Origin: Candidatus Woesearchaeota archaeon
GTDB lineage: Archaea; Nanobdellota; Nanobdellia; Woesearchaeales; GW2011-AR9
Direction: 5' to 3'
DNA length: 45,759 bases
Assembly (NCBI GenBank): GCA_018303445.1
Contig: JAGVYE010000004.1
Location: forward strand, 1 to 45,759
Below the pieces are notes generated by a model. The model saw nothing but the letters and a program-made list of their open reading frames with translations. It had not been told where the DNA came from and did no database searches. This document shows positions 31,453 to 39,120 of this stretch, piece by piece. Positions within the stretch are counted from its first letter, which is position 1; each line of letters opens with the position of its first letter. A program made the position numbers and the translations under genes.

Positions 31453-32226
31453 ATGGTTAACAAAGAAGGAAAGGAAAGTACAGCCGATATAGAAGAAGCA
31501 GTACCGGAGAAAAGAGCGGAATGGAAACCAGTGACGGTTCTGGGAAAAAAAGTTAAAGAAGGTATTATAACTGATATTGATGAGATTTTTGATGCCGGGC
31601 AGACTATTTTAGAAGCAGTGATTGTTGATGTGCTCCTTCCCGGAGTCGAGGAAGATCTTTTACTTATTGGCCAAGCAAAGGGAAAATTTGGCGGCGGACA
31701 GCGGCGCATTTTCCGGCAAACACAGAAAAAAACAAATGAAGGAAACAAAATTCAGTTCACAACATGTGCCGTAGTGGGAAATAGAAATGGGTACGTCGGC
31801 GTAGGAACAGGAAAAAGTAAAGAAACAGTTCCCGCAAGGGATAAAGCTAAAAGACAAGCGAGGTTAAATTTAATGCGTATCCGGCGAGGATGCGGCAGTT
31901 GGGAAACAGATGCGCGACAACCTACTTCTATCCCCTTTGCGGTAACAGGCAGATGTGGTTCTGTTCGCATCACGCTTATGCCTGCACCTAGAGGAAAAGG
32001 ACTGGTAATTGAAAAAGAGTGTGCAAAAATTTTGAGGTTAGCGGGAATTAAAGACATTTTAAGTAAAACAAAGGGGCAAACAAAAACAAAACTTAATTTA
32101 ATTAATGCTCTTCTTGATGCTCTTAAGAAATTATCTGAATTAAAAATAAAGCCTGAAGACATTCAAAAACTTGGAATTGTTGAAGGCAGGATCAAGGAAA
32201 CAGAGAAAACAGTCGGTGAAGCATGA
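31453..32226 (+). CDS. rps5: Small ribosomal subunit protein uS5
   Basis: 257 residues: N-terminal dsRBD-like part with EDLLLIGQAKGKFGGGQRRIFRQTQKKTNEGNKIQFTTCAVVGNRNGYVGVGTGKSKETVPARDKAKRQARLNLMRIRRGCGSWE, then APRGKGLVIEKECAKILRLAGIKDILSKTKGQTKTKLNLINALLDALKKLS. Somewhat long because of both termini. The stop overlaps L30. Confidence 0.96.
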   Translation: MVNKEGKESTADIEEAVPEKRAEWKPVTVLGKKVKEGIITDIDEIFDAGQTILEAVIVDVLLPGVEEDLLLIGQAKGKFGGGQRRIFRQTQKKTNEGNKIQFTTCAVVGNRNGYVGVGTGKSKETVPARDKAKRQARLNLMRIRRGCGSWETDARQPTSIPFAVTGRCGSVRITLMPAPRGKGLVIEKECAKILRLAGIKDILSKTKGQTKTKLNLINALLDALKKLSELKIKPEDIQKLGIVEGRIKETEKTVGEA

Positions 32227-32678
32227 AGATGGTTGATACTAAAAGCAAAGAAAGAAAGAAATTGGCAGTGGTCCTCGTGAGGGGAAAGGCAGAGTTAGAA
32301 CATCATATGATTAGAACTCTACAACTCCTTCTGTTGACAAAAAAGAATCATTGCGTTGTGGTTGAAAACACCCCGGTCTATCAGGGAATGTTACAGAAAG
32401 TTAAAGATTATGTAACCTGGGGTGAAATTAGCGAAGAAACATTTGCGGAGCTTATCGCAAAGCGGGGAAAAGAATATAAAAACCCTATCTATGATGCAAA
32501 GAAGAAGTACACCTATACGGTGCTAGAGGTTAAAGGAAAAAAATATCTTCCTTATTTTACTCTTAATCCACCACGTAAAGGCTTTGCGAGGAAAGGAATT
32601 AAAGTTTCCTTTACGCAAGGAGGAGCGCTTGGTTATCGTGGAAGTAAAATAAATGACTTATTGGCAAGGATGATTTAA
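32223..32678 (+). CDS. rpl30: Large ribosomal subunit protein uL30
   Basis: 151-residue archaeal L30 (long L7-like form): LAVVLVRGKAELEHHMIRTLQLLLLTKKNHCVVVENTPVYQGMLQKVKDYVTWGEISEETFAELIAKRG and FTLNPPRKGFARKGIKVSFTQGGALGYRGSKINDLLARMI. Confidence 0.95.
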   Translation: MKMVDTKSKERKKLAVVLVRGKAELEHHMIRTLQLLLLTKKNHCVVVENTPVYQGMLQKVKDYVTWGEISEETFAELIAKRGKEYKNPIYDAKKKYTYTVLEVKGKKYLPYFTLNPPRKGFARKGIKVSFTQGGALGYRGSKINDLLARMI

Positions 32679-33167
32679 ATGGTAGTGCGAAGGCATAAAA
32701 AAGTGACAAAGTATAGGGGATATAGCACTCACGGGGGCGGTGCCCGCAAGAAGCGGCGTGGTGCAGGAAGTCATGGAGGACGAGGTCGAGCGGGCACGGG
32801 AAAACGTGCTGGCCATCATAAGCAAGGGGTAGTGTTGGGAAAGAGGGGTTTCTTTCATCATAATCACCAAAAAATTAAAGCGATAAATGTTGGCGATTTT
32901 ACGATCCTATTTTTGAAGAAATTGCTTACGAAAGGACACGTAACTAAGGAAGGGGAAGTGTATGTGATAAATTTGCCAAAGATGGGGTTCCAGAAGCTCC
33001 TGGGAACGGGTACGGCACATACCAAGATGAAAATTATTACTTACTCTTTTACTGCTCAAGCTGAAGAAAAAGTAACTGCGGCCGGAGGTAGAATTGAATC
33101 TCTCCAAAAGGAACAAAAGGGTGTAATTCCTAGAGCAGAAAAAGGAGAAAAAAAAGAGATGACGTAA
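32679..33167 (+). CDS. rpl15: Large ribosomal subunit protein uL15
   Basis: 162 residues: Gly/Arg-rich N-terminus KKVTKYRGYSTHGGGARKKRRGAGSHGGRGRAGTGKRAGHHKQG, then INVGDFTILFLKKLLTKGHVTKEGEVYVINLPKMGFQKLLGTGTAHTKMKIITYSFTAQAEEKVTAAGGRIE. Follows L30 with no gap. Confidence 0.96.
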   Translation: MVVRRHKKVTKYRGYSTHGGGARKKRRGAGSHGGRGRAGTGKRAGHHKQGVVLGKRGFFHHNHQKIKAINVGDFTILFLKKLLTKGHVTKEGEVYVINLPKMGFQKLLGTGTAHTKMKIITYSFTAQAEEKVTAAGGRIESLQKEQKGVIPRAEKGEKKEMT

Positions 33168-33174
33168 GAGAAAA

Positions 33175-34584
33175 ATGTCTTTCATTGATAATCTTATTAA
33201 TAATCTGCCGGAAGTAAAGAGGCCCAGCCAAAAGCGTCTTCCGTTTAAAGAAAAATTAAAGTGGACTATTGTTACTCTGGTTCTGTTTTACGTTTTGGGG
33301 TTAATTCCTCTCTTTGGTTTAGGACAAAATTCACTACAACAATTTGAATTTCTCTCGATAATCTTAGGAGCTTCTTTTGGTTCGATTATTAGTTTGGGGA
33401 TAGGGCCTCTGGTGACGGGGTCGATTGTTCTGCAACTGTTAGCAGGAACAGGAATTTTAAAATTGGATTTGACAAATACAGAAGATAGGCGACGTTTCCA
33501 AGGAATGCAAAAAATTTTTGGAATAGGTTTTATTATCTTGGAATCTTTTATTTACGTTTTTATGAGCGGTTTGGCTCCTCCTCAACTTGGTGAAGCCTGG
33601 AATGGCATCACTGTCACAAGCGGGTTGTTTTTCCAATTGGAACTGATGCTTATTTTCCAACTTATTTTAGGAGGATTACTGATTATGTTTATGGACGAAG
33701 TTGTTTCTAAATGGGGGTTCGGTTCTGGAATAAGTTTGTTTATCGTGGCGGGAGTGGCACAACAAATTTTTGTCCGCGCCTTTAATTTTCTTCCTTCCCC
33801 CACTAATCCGGATGTCGCAGCAGGAGCAATTCCTTCTCTCTTTCAATTTCTTTCTACGGGAGATGTTACAAATGCAGGATTACAGGTTGCAGCGCTCATT
33901 TCAACCATTATTGTTTTCTTAATTTGCGTTTACGGGCAAGCGATGAAAGTAGAAATCCCTCTCAGTTTTGGAAAAGTACGAGGATACGGCATGCGCTGGC
34001 CTCTCAACTTTTTTTACACTTCAAACATTCCTGTGATTTTAGTAGGAGCACTGATGGCTAATATCCAACTTTTTGCTTCATTGCTGGAGCGATGGGGGCG
34101 CCCTATTTTAGGGACGTTTTCTGGAAGTTCGCCAATCAGCGGTCTCGTGTACTGGCTTACTCCGCCAAACATTCCTCAGAGTATCATTACGGGCAGCTTT
34201 CAAGTTAGCCAACTGCTGCAAGCCTTGTTCTACGTAGTTGTGTTTATGATCGGAGCAGTTATTTTTAGCGTTTTCTGGGTACAAACGGCAAACATGGATG
34301 CGGCAAGCCAAGCCAAGCAAATCATGGCTTCAGGATTACAAATACCTGGATTTCGAAGAGATGAAAGAGTGTTAGAAGCCGTCTTGAAACGATACATCTG
34401 GCCTCTCACCATTGTCGGAGGAGCTTCTATAGGTTTATTGGCGGCGGTAGCGGATTTAACGGGGGCGCTCTCCAATGGAACGAGCATCTTGTTGTCAGTG
34501 ATGATTGTCTATAAAATGTATGAAGAAATCGCCAAGCAGCACATGATGGACATGCATCCGGCGTTAAGGAAAGTTATGGAGTGA
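33175..34584 (+). CDS. secY: Protein translocase subunit SecY
   Basis: 469 residues with about ten membrane helices. Archaeal SecY motifs: RPSQKRLPFKEKLKWTIVTLVLFYVLGLIPLFGLG, SLGIGPLVTGSIVLQLLAGTGILKLDLTNTEDRRRFQGMQKIFGI, GFGSGISLFIVAGVAQQIF, VRGYGMRWPLNFFYTSNIPVILVGALMANIQL and SGLQIPGFRRDERVLEAVLKRYIWPLTIVGG. It closes the ribosomal operon; adk, which follows secY in many archaea, is absent. Convergent with cdd. Confidence 0.97.
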   Translation: MSFIDNLINNLPEVKRPSQKRLPFKEKLKWTIVTLVLFYVLGLIPLFGLGQNSLQQFEFLSIILGASFGSIISLGIGPLVTGSIVLQLLAGTGILKLDLTNTEDRRRFQGMQKIFGIGFIILESFIYVFMSGLAPPQLGEAWNGITVTSGLFFQLELMLIFQLILGGLLIMFMDEVVSKWGFGSGISLFIVAGVAQQIFVRAFNFLPSPTNPDVAAGAIPSLFQFLSTGDVTNAGLQVAALISTIIVFLICVYGQAMKVEIPLSFGKVRGYGMRWPLNFFYTSNIPVILVGALMANIQLFASLLERWGRPILGTFSGSSPISGLVYWLTPPNIPQSIITGSFQVSQLLQALFYVVVFMIGAVIFSVFWVQTANMDAASQAKQIMASGLQIPGFRRDERVLEAVLKRYIWPLTIVGGASIGLLAAVADLTGALSNGTSILLSVMIVYKMYEEIAKQHMMDMHPALRKVME

Positions 34585-34645
34585 GCTTAGTTTAAATATC
34601 TCTTCTTAGTTCTTAATTTGCAATAGATTCCATTCAGAAGGTTAG

Positions 34646-35122
34646 TTATCTCTGATATTTGGTGATATCAATCCCTAAGTCTTTTGGGCCAAAAGCACTA
34701 AGCAATAATTCTGATATTGTTGCTCTCAGAATTTTACTTCTGTTAGTGCTGGCGGAAATTATTTCCAGATCTTTCTCAGAAAGTTGAGCAAATTCATAGA
34801 TCCATTGTCGGCACGCTCCACAGGGCATCGTTGGTTCTTTAACATCAAATGTTTCTCCTCTGGTGCTTATTGCTACTTTCTCTAATTTTCGAATTCTCAT
34901 GGCATTTGCTCTTAGTAATGCCGCACGTTCAGCGCATATAGATAAACCATACGATGCATTTTCTACATTTGCACCAGTAATGATTTCCTTTGTTTGGGCA
35001 AGCAATGCGGCACCAACATAGAATCTGGAATAAGGGTTATAAGCATGCTCTCTTACTTTTTCTGCTTCTTCAACAAGACATCTTTCTGACCCGGTTAATC
35101 TTTCAAAAGTCGTTATTTCCAT
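34646..35122 (-). CDS. cdd: Cytidine deaminase
   Basis: 158 residues. Zinc and active-site motifs NVENASYGLSICAERAALL (C.AE) and MPCGACRQWIYEF (PCxxC) are complete; N-terminal AYNPYSRFYVGAALLAQTKEIITGANVE matches the substrate loop. It converts cytidine and deoxycytidine to uridine forms for pyrimidine salvage. A TATA-like TTTAAATATC lies roughly 15-30 nt upstream, so the mRNA should be nearly leaderless. Confidence 0.95.
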   Translation of the reverse strand: MEITTFERLTGSERCLVEEAEKVREHAYNPYSRFYVGAALLAQTKEIITGANVENASYGLSICAERAALLRANAMRIRKLEKVAISTRGETFDVKEPTMPCGACRQWIYEFAQLSEKDLEIISASTNRSKILRATISELLLSAFGPKDLGIDITKYQR

Positions 35123-35217
35123 GTTCTTTTGGTCAGTTGTGCTGATATTTAAAGTTTATTTTATTGCGTTTATTGAAATCATTCTAGGACTTAACAACTC
35201 GAACTATCTACCAACAA

Positions 35218-35229
35218 GTTTATAAATTA
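35218..35229 (+). promoter_or_regulatory. TATA box of DUF106 gene
   Basis: GTTTATAAATTA ends 21 nt before the ATG at 35251, predicting a leaderless or near-leaderless transcript; GAGAAAG near the start is only a weak ribosome binding site. Confidence 0.6.
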
Positions 35230-35250
35230 TCCTTTAGAGAAAGAAGGGAA

Positions 35251-36012
35251 ATGGCTTCATTTTTAGATCCTGTTCTGAATCCAGTTTTCCAGCCTTTGTT
35301 AAATAGAAGTCCGCTTTTTGTCATTCTTTTCTTGGCGTTTATCATTTCCTTTGTTATTGTTCTTGTCTATAAATACGCGACAAATCAGGAAGAAATGGGG
35401 CGGCTGAAAGGGCAGCAGAAAGAGTTTCAGAAGAAACTGAAGGAGCTTCGTGATAAACCAGAGGAAATGATGAAAGTACAGAAGGAAGCCATGAAAGTAA
35501 ACATGGATTACATGAAGCATTCTTTCAAAGCGACGTTAATTACGTTGCTGCCGATTCTGCTGATTTTTAGCTGGATGACTTCCCATTTAGCTTTTGAGCC
35601 GATTTACCCAGGAGAAAGGTATAGCATTACCTCAACGTTTGCTGAAGGGGTAACTGGTGAAACTGAACTGGTCGTTAATGAAGGAACGGAATTGTTCAGC
35701 GAGGCAAAACAGAACATTGGCAAAGAAGTTACGTGGAATTTACAGAGCACGGAGGGCGAGCATACTTTGTATGTAAAAGTGGGGAAAGATGAACAAGCAA
35801 AAAAAGTGTTGATGACGAAAGAATTAAAGTATGCTGAGCAAATTACCATTCCCAAACATTCCGATATTAAACAGATTAAAATAGATTATAAAAAACTACG
35901 GCCTTTAGGATCGTTTTCTCTCTTTGGCTGGCAGCCAGGATGGTTGGGATTGTATATTATTTTTTCTATAGTCTTTAGTATTGGGTTGCGGAAGATTTTC
36001 AAAGTGCATTAA
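35251..36012 (+). CDS. DUF106/EMC3-TMCO1-like membrane insertase homologue
   Basis: 253 residues. The family is archaeal DUF106, related to YidC/Oxa1 and eukaryotic EMC3/TMCO1. TM1 at about 22-42 (PLFVILFLAFIISFVIVLVY) is followed by the cytosolic coiled coil YATNQEEMGRLKGQQKEFQKKLKELRDKPEEMMKVQKEAMKVNMDYMKHSF, TM2 at 92-112, an extracytoplasmic beta-rich insert of about 100 residues (GERYSITSTFAEGVTGETELVVNEG), and TM3 at 228-248 after GWQPGWLGLY. It probably aids membrane protein insertion with SecY, near which it lies. Confidence 0.85.
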   Translation: MASFLDPVLNPVFQPLLNRSPLFVILFLAFIISFVIVLVYKYATNQEEMGRLKGQQKEFQKKLKELRDKPEEMMKVQKEAMKVNMDYMKHSFKATLITLLPILLIFSWMTSHLAFEPIYPGERYSITSTFAEGVTGETELVVNEGTELFSEAKQNIGKEVTWNLQSTEGEHTLYVKVGKDEQAKKVLMTKELKYAEQITIPKHSDIKQIKIDYKKLRPLGSFSLFGWQPGWLGLYIIFSIVFSIGLRKIFKVH

Positions 36013-36041
36013 GTTAAGAATATTATAAAAAACGGAGTTAC

Positions 36042-36053
36042 ATTTATATAAAA
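36042..36053 (+). promoter_or_regulatory. TATA box of GT2-HAD gene
   Basis: ATTTATATAAAA ends 20 nt before the ATG at 36073, consistent with a leaderless transcript and an independent transcription unit. Confidence 0.6.
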
Positions 36054-36072
36054 TTGTGTTCTGATCTATTGT

Positions 36073-37365
36073 ATGAAGATAAGTTGTGTTATTCCCGCAT
36101 TTAATGAAGAGTCAACGATTATCAACGTAATCAGAAATGTAAAGAAGGTTAAGGTAATAAATGAAATTATAGTTGTTGATGACGGTTCTACCGACAATAC
36201 TTATAAAAATGCGAAATCAGAAAAAGTTAAAGTAATTAAACACCTCAGAAATGAGGGAAAAGGAGCGGCTATTAAAACAGGCGTATCACACTCATCAGGG
36301 GATATTATTTTGTTTCTTGATGCGGATTTATATTCAATAACACCAAAGAAAATTGCATCAATTCTTCAACCGCTTGAAAATGATGAAGCTGATTTTGTTA
36401 AAACTTCCTTTACAAGAGCAAGAGGTAGAGTTACAGAACTTGTAGTAAAACCATTGTTTAAAGTAATTTTTCCATTTATAACTTTTAATCAACCACTAAG
36501 CGGACAATTTGCGATTAAAAGAGAATTGCTAAAAGAATTAAAAATTAATGATGGCTGGGCGGTTGATATACAAATACTGCTTCAATTAGTAAAAAAAAGC
36601 GTGCGCATATCAGAAGTAGATCTAGGACTATTGAAACATAAAAAGCAACCTATAGAAAATTTAGCTATCATGTCTGAAGAAGTTATTAAATCCATATTAT
36701 CTGAATTGGGGATTATATCTAATAAACACAAACTGGTGATATTTGACTTTGATAAAACACTTATAAGAGAAAGCAGCATTGAAATAGTTGCAAAAGAATT
36801 TTTGTTTAAGAGAGAACTTCAAGAGTTGAGAGCAAATTATGAAAGCGGAAAAATCAAAAATTACAATATAACATTAGAACTTGCTAACCTCATTAAAGGC
36901 AGAACAGAAAAGGATTTCGAGAAAGTTTTTGAGAATATAAATTTAAGGAGGACGGCAAAAAGAGTGGTGGAGAGACTTAAAAAGAGGCAATATACAGTTA
37001 GTATTATTTCTGTTGCTTTTTCTCCAATAGTATGTTATTTTGCTGATAAACTAGGAATAGATAGAAGAAATATTACCTGTCCTGTTCTCGTAACTGATAA
37101 GAATGGAATATACACCGGAGAAGTTATTGCCAAAACAAAATATCATTCAAAATGCTGTGATACGATTATATGTAAAGCAGATGCAGCTAAAGAACTTATG
37201 AAGAAATTAAATGTTAAGCCGGAAGAATGCATAGCTGTTGGAGATGGAAAGTCGGATGAATGTTTATTTCGTGCGTGTGGTTTTTCTTTAGCCTATAAAC
37301 CACTTATTTCTATAGGAGATATTAAGATTTTAAATTTGGCAGAAGTGCTGATATATGCAGAATAA
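36073..37365 (+). CDS. GT2 glycosyltransferase fused to HAD-IB phosphatase
   Basis: 430 residues in two domains. Residues 1-215 are a family 2 glycosyltransferase (CVIPAFNEESTIINVIRNV, EIIVVDDGSTDNT, RNEGKGAAIKTGV, FLDADL with DAD at 83-85, QPLSGQFAIKRELL). Residues 218-430 are a SerB-like HAD-IB phosphatase (LVIFDFDKTLI with Asp225, SVAFSPIV, GDGKSDECLF). The GT part resembles glucosyl-3-phosphoglycerate synthase more than dolichol-phosphate sugar synthases, because no C-terminal TM is present. A synthase-phosphatase pair in one chain would make a glycosyl-glycerate in two steps; this is inference. Codon use is AT-rich. Confidence 0.8.
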   Translation: MKISCVIPAFNEESTIINVIRNVKKVKVINEIIVVDDGSTDNTYKNAKSEKVKVIKHLRNEGKGAAIKTGVSHSSGDIILFLDADLYSITPKKIASILQPLENDEADFVKTSFTRARGRVTELVVKPLFKVIFPFITFNQPLSGQFAIKRELLKELKINDGWAVDIQILLQLVKKSVRISEVDLGLLKHKKQPIENLAIMSEEVIKSILSELGIISNKHKLVIFDFDKTLIRESSIEIVAKEFLFKRELQELRANYESGKIKNYNITLELANLIKGRTEKDFEKVFENINLRRTAKRVVERLKKRQYTVSIISVAFSPIVCYFADKLGIDRRNITCPVLVTDKNGIYTGEVIAKTKYHSKCCDTIICKADAAKELMKKLNVKPEECIAVGDGKSDECLFRACGFSLAYKPLISIGDIKILNLAEVLIYAE

Positions 37366-37505
37366 TTATAAAGAATACCCTTTTAGGTACGAAAAATGAA
37401 AGAAAAAATCTTTTAAGAAAACGTTAGTAGAAATGGGAAGCTGGTTTAAAGAGTGGCAGGAAGGTCGTAAAAATTCAACCGGCTGTGGGACAGTAAAACC
37501 ATATT

Positions 37506-37670
37506 CTAACTCTTAAGAATAATAACATAAGCCCTTCTTCCTAAAAATCTTCTTGGTACATCGGCTTTAGCTGATGTACCAATTGGTGTAACTATTCTTT
37601 CTAAAAAACCTTCCACTTTTTCATCTGTTAATGTCAATCGTTCATTCTTCAATTCAATTTTTCTTGCCAT
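37506..37670 (-). CDS. DUF2080-like transposase-associated small protein
   Basis: 54 residues missing from the ORF track: MARKIELKNERLTLTDEKVEGFLERIVTPIGTSAKADVPRRFLGRRAYVIILKS. The VTPIGTSAKADVPRRFLGRRAYVIIL part fits DUF2080, small beta proteins of MazE/AbrB-like appearance encoded next to archaeal transposases. No transposase is adjacent here. Its start lies 6 nt from an 18-bp perfect palindrome that abuts a TATA box, so autorepression is likely. It is the only gene in the 415-nt space between 37365 and 37781; the rest of that space shows nothing recognisable. Confidence 0.75.
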   Translation of the reverse strand: MARKIELKNERLTLTDEKVEGFLERIVTPIGTSAKADVPRRFLGRRAYVIILKS

Positions 37671-37676
37671 ATTTGG

Positions 37677-37703
37677 AGTTATCTATAGATAACTATATAA
37701 ACC
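37677..37703 (-). promoter_or_regulatory. 18-bp palindromic operator plus TATA box
   Basis: AGTTATCTATAGATAACT (37677-37694) is a perfect palindrome immediately downstream of the minus-strand TATA box GGTTTATATAG (37693-37703) and 6 nt before the DUF2080-like ATG. This is the expected layout for a repressor that blocks its own promoter. Confidence 0.75.
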
Positions 37704-37733
37704 TTGCGGTATTCTTTTTGACTTATGACAAAA

Positions 37734-37744
37734 TATTTATAAAC
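37734..37744 (+). promoter_or_regulatory. TATA box of Cys-rich surface protein gene
   Basis: TATTTATAAAC lies about 37-47 nt before the ATG at 37781, and GAGGTG about 10 nt before it serves as a ribosome binding site, unlike the leaderless neighbours. Confidence 0.6.
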
Positions 37745-37780
37745 AATAAAGATTTACTTAAATTATAGAGGTGTATTACT

Positions 37781-38206
37781 ATGTCTTCAAAACAAAATTC
37801 GAATTATATCATTTTAGCGATAGTCTTAGCTGTGGTTCTCGTCGCGGCGATCCTTTTTTTTAATAAGAATACGAACCTTGCTGATGAGAATGTTGCTGGA
37901 GAAGCTATGAGAGGTGCGCGTAGTGGCAGAGTATCAGTTGGTCTGGGTGGCAGTTGTAGACGAGATGACAACTGTAACAATCAAGTAAGAATAAATGGAG
38001 TGCTTACTCCATTGAATTGTTACTCTCGTCAATGTCTGCCTGGACCACGAGTGGTTCCAGAGGGAGGAGTATGTGTAGATAGTTTACAATGTGTCGTTGG
38101 AACAGCCTGTAGTAATGGGAATGTTTGTGTAGGATCACCTCCCAGTAGTGGGTCTGTACCTTCCAGTACTGGTGGTCCCAGCAGAGGTAGGACCTATCAA
38201 AATTAA
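37781..38206 (+). CDS. Membrane-anchored Cys-rich surface protein
   Basis: 141 residues: one membrane segment (YIILAIVLAVVLVAAILFF), then eight Cys in two clusters (CRRDDNCNN, NCYSRQC, VCVDSLQCVVGTACSNGNVC) and a Ser/Pro/Gly tail. The C..D..C...... C.NG.C pattern resembles disulfide-rich modules common in secreted proteins of small archaea. No specific family. Preceded by AGAGGTG, as is the lipoprotein at 6855; the two share the style of exported Cys-rich proteins. Confidence 0.65.
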   Translation: MSSKQNSNYIILAIVLAVVLVAAILFFNKNTNLADENVAGEAMRGARSGRVSVGLGGSCRRDDNCNNQVRINGVLTPLNCYSRQCLPGPRVVPEGGVCVDSLQCVVGTACSNGNVCVGSPPSSGSVPSSTGGPSRGRTYQN

Positions 38207-38313
38207 TTGTAGAAAGAGAATTTTTTACAATTATTTAATTTTTTAGTGATATTTTATCTGTAATATCTTTAGTTGCAAGAGCAGTAAGGTAGTTGTAAAA
38301 ATTCAACCTAAAT

Positions 38314-38426
38314 CTTTATAAAATAGAGCCTTTCTTGTCAACTAACATCCCTTTGGGATTGATCTTGGAGGCGACTCGGATCGAGGATAACTCTTTCTGA
38401 TCGTGCTCTTTCATCGTAGGTGTAAC
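38314..38426 (+). promoter_or_regulatory. Promoter and structured leader of L34e-L14e
   Basis: TATA box CTTTATAAAATA is at 38314-38325. The roughly 75-nt leader includes a small hairpin ATCCC-TTT-GGGAT (38347-38359), and AGGTG sits 8 nt before the L34e ATG. Nothing else is seen in the 38207-38313 spacer. Confidence 0.5.
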
Positions 38427-38702
38427 ATGCCAGCAGGAAAGCATAAGTCAGGACATTATCGAAAAATCTTTGTACGAACACCAGGAGGTCGAGTTACAGT
38501 TCATTATCGGGAGCGAAAGCCGCAGCGAGCTATTTGTAGTACGTGTTTAAAACCTCTCTTAGGCGTGCCAAGAGAGCGTCCAGCTCAAATGCGAAATATG
38601 CCAAAAACGGCAAAACGGCCGGAACGCCCTTATGGCGGGGTTCTTTGTTCGGCTTGTATGAGATCATTTCTCCGAGAAAAAGCACGGAGGGAAGGGCAAT
38701 GA
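38427..38702 (+). CDS. rpl34e: Large ribosomal subunit protein eL34
   Basis: 91 residues from ATG 38427 (MPAGKHKSGHYRKIFVRTPGGRVTVHYRERKP), chosen over the ORF-track start at 38403 because AGGTG precedes it and because the family starts here. Zinc-binding pairs CSTCLKPL and VLCSACMRSF are present, as is RPERPYGG. The stop overlaps L14e (ATGA). Confidence 0.95.
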   Translation: MPAGKHKSGHYRKIFVRTPGGRVTVHYRERKPQRAICSTCLKPLLGVPRERPAQMRNMPKTAKRPERPYGGVLCSACMRSFLREKARREGQ

Positions 38703-39100
38703 GTCTCTTTACCGTGGGAAGAATGTGCGTAAAAATTGCCGGGAGAGACGCAGGGCGTAAAGCCGTCGTAGTAGAGGAATATGAAAATGGTTTTGTTCTT
38801 ATTGATGGCGCTACCAGAAGGAAAAAGGTTAATATGAAGCATTTAGAACCTTTGGATCAGATTTTGGAAATCAAGACCAAGGCTTCTCATGATGAGGTGA
38901 GGAAAGTATTTGAGAAACTTGGTTTGAAAGTCTGGGATTCTAAAGCAAAAAAAGTTTCTCTGCGGCCTAAGAAACAGAAAGTGAAGAAAGAACGGCCAGC
39001 TAAAGAGGAAAAGAAAAAGCAGGGAAAGAAAGAAGAAAAAGCTGAGGAAGCACAAGAAAGAGAGTCTGTTGAAATAGTGGAAGAAAAGAAAGAGAATTAA
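38699..39100 (+). CDS. rpl14e: Large ribosomal subunit protein eL14 with charged tail
   Basis: 133 residues from ATG 38699: SLFTVGRMCVKIAGRDAGRKAVVVEEYENGFVLIDGATRRKKVNMKHLEPLDQILEIK (KOW fold), then a helical segment KASHDEVRKVFEKLGLKVW and a Lys/Glu tail. The ORF-track start at 38543 lies in L34e and is rejected. In many archaea cmk precedes and cbf5 follows this pair; neither is here. Convergent with pheT, 20 nt apart. Confidence 0.93.
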   Translation: MSLFTVGRMCVKIAGRDAGRKAVVVEEYENGFVLIDGATRRKKVNMKHLEPLDQILEIKTKASHDEVRKVFEKLGLKVWDSKAKKVSLRPKKQKVKKERPAKEEKKKQGKKEEKAEEAQERESVEIVEEKKEN

Positions 39101-39120
39101 GAAAGAGGAGTGATAATTTT

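Noticed and set aside
37470-38310. Shared 14-mer GTAAAAATTCAACC near 37470 and 38295
   Set aside because: Two short AT-rich matches with no common context or symmetry; probably chance.
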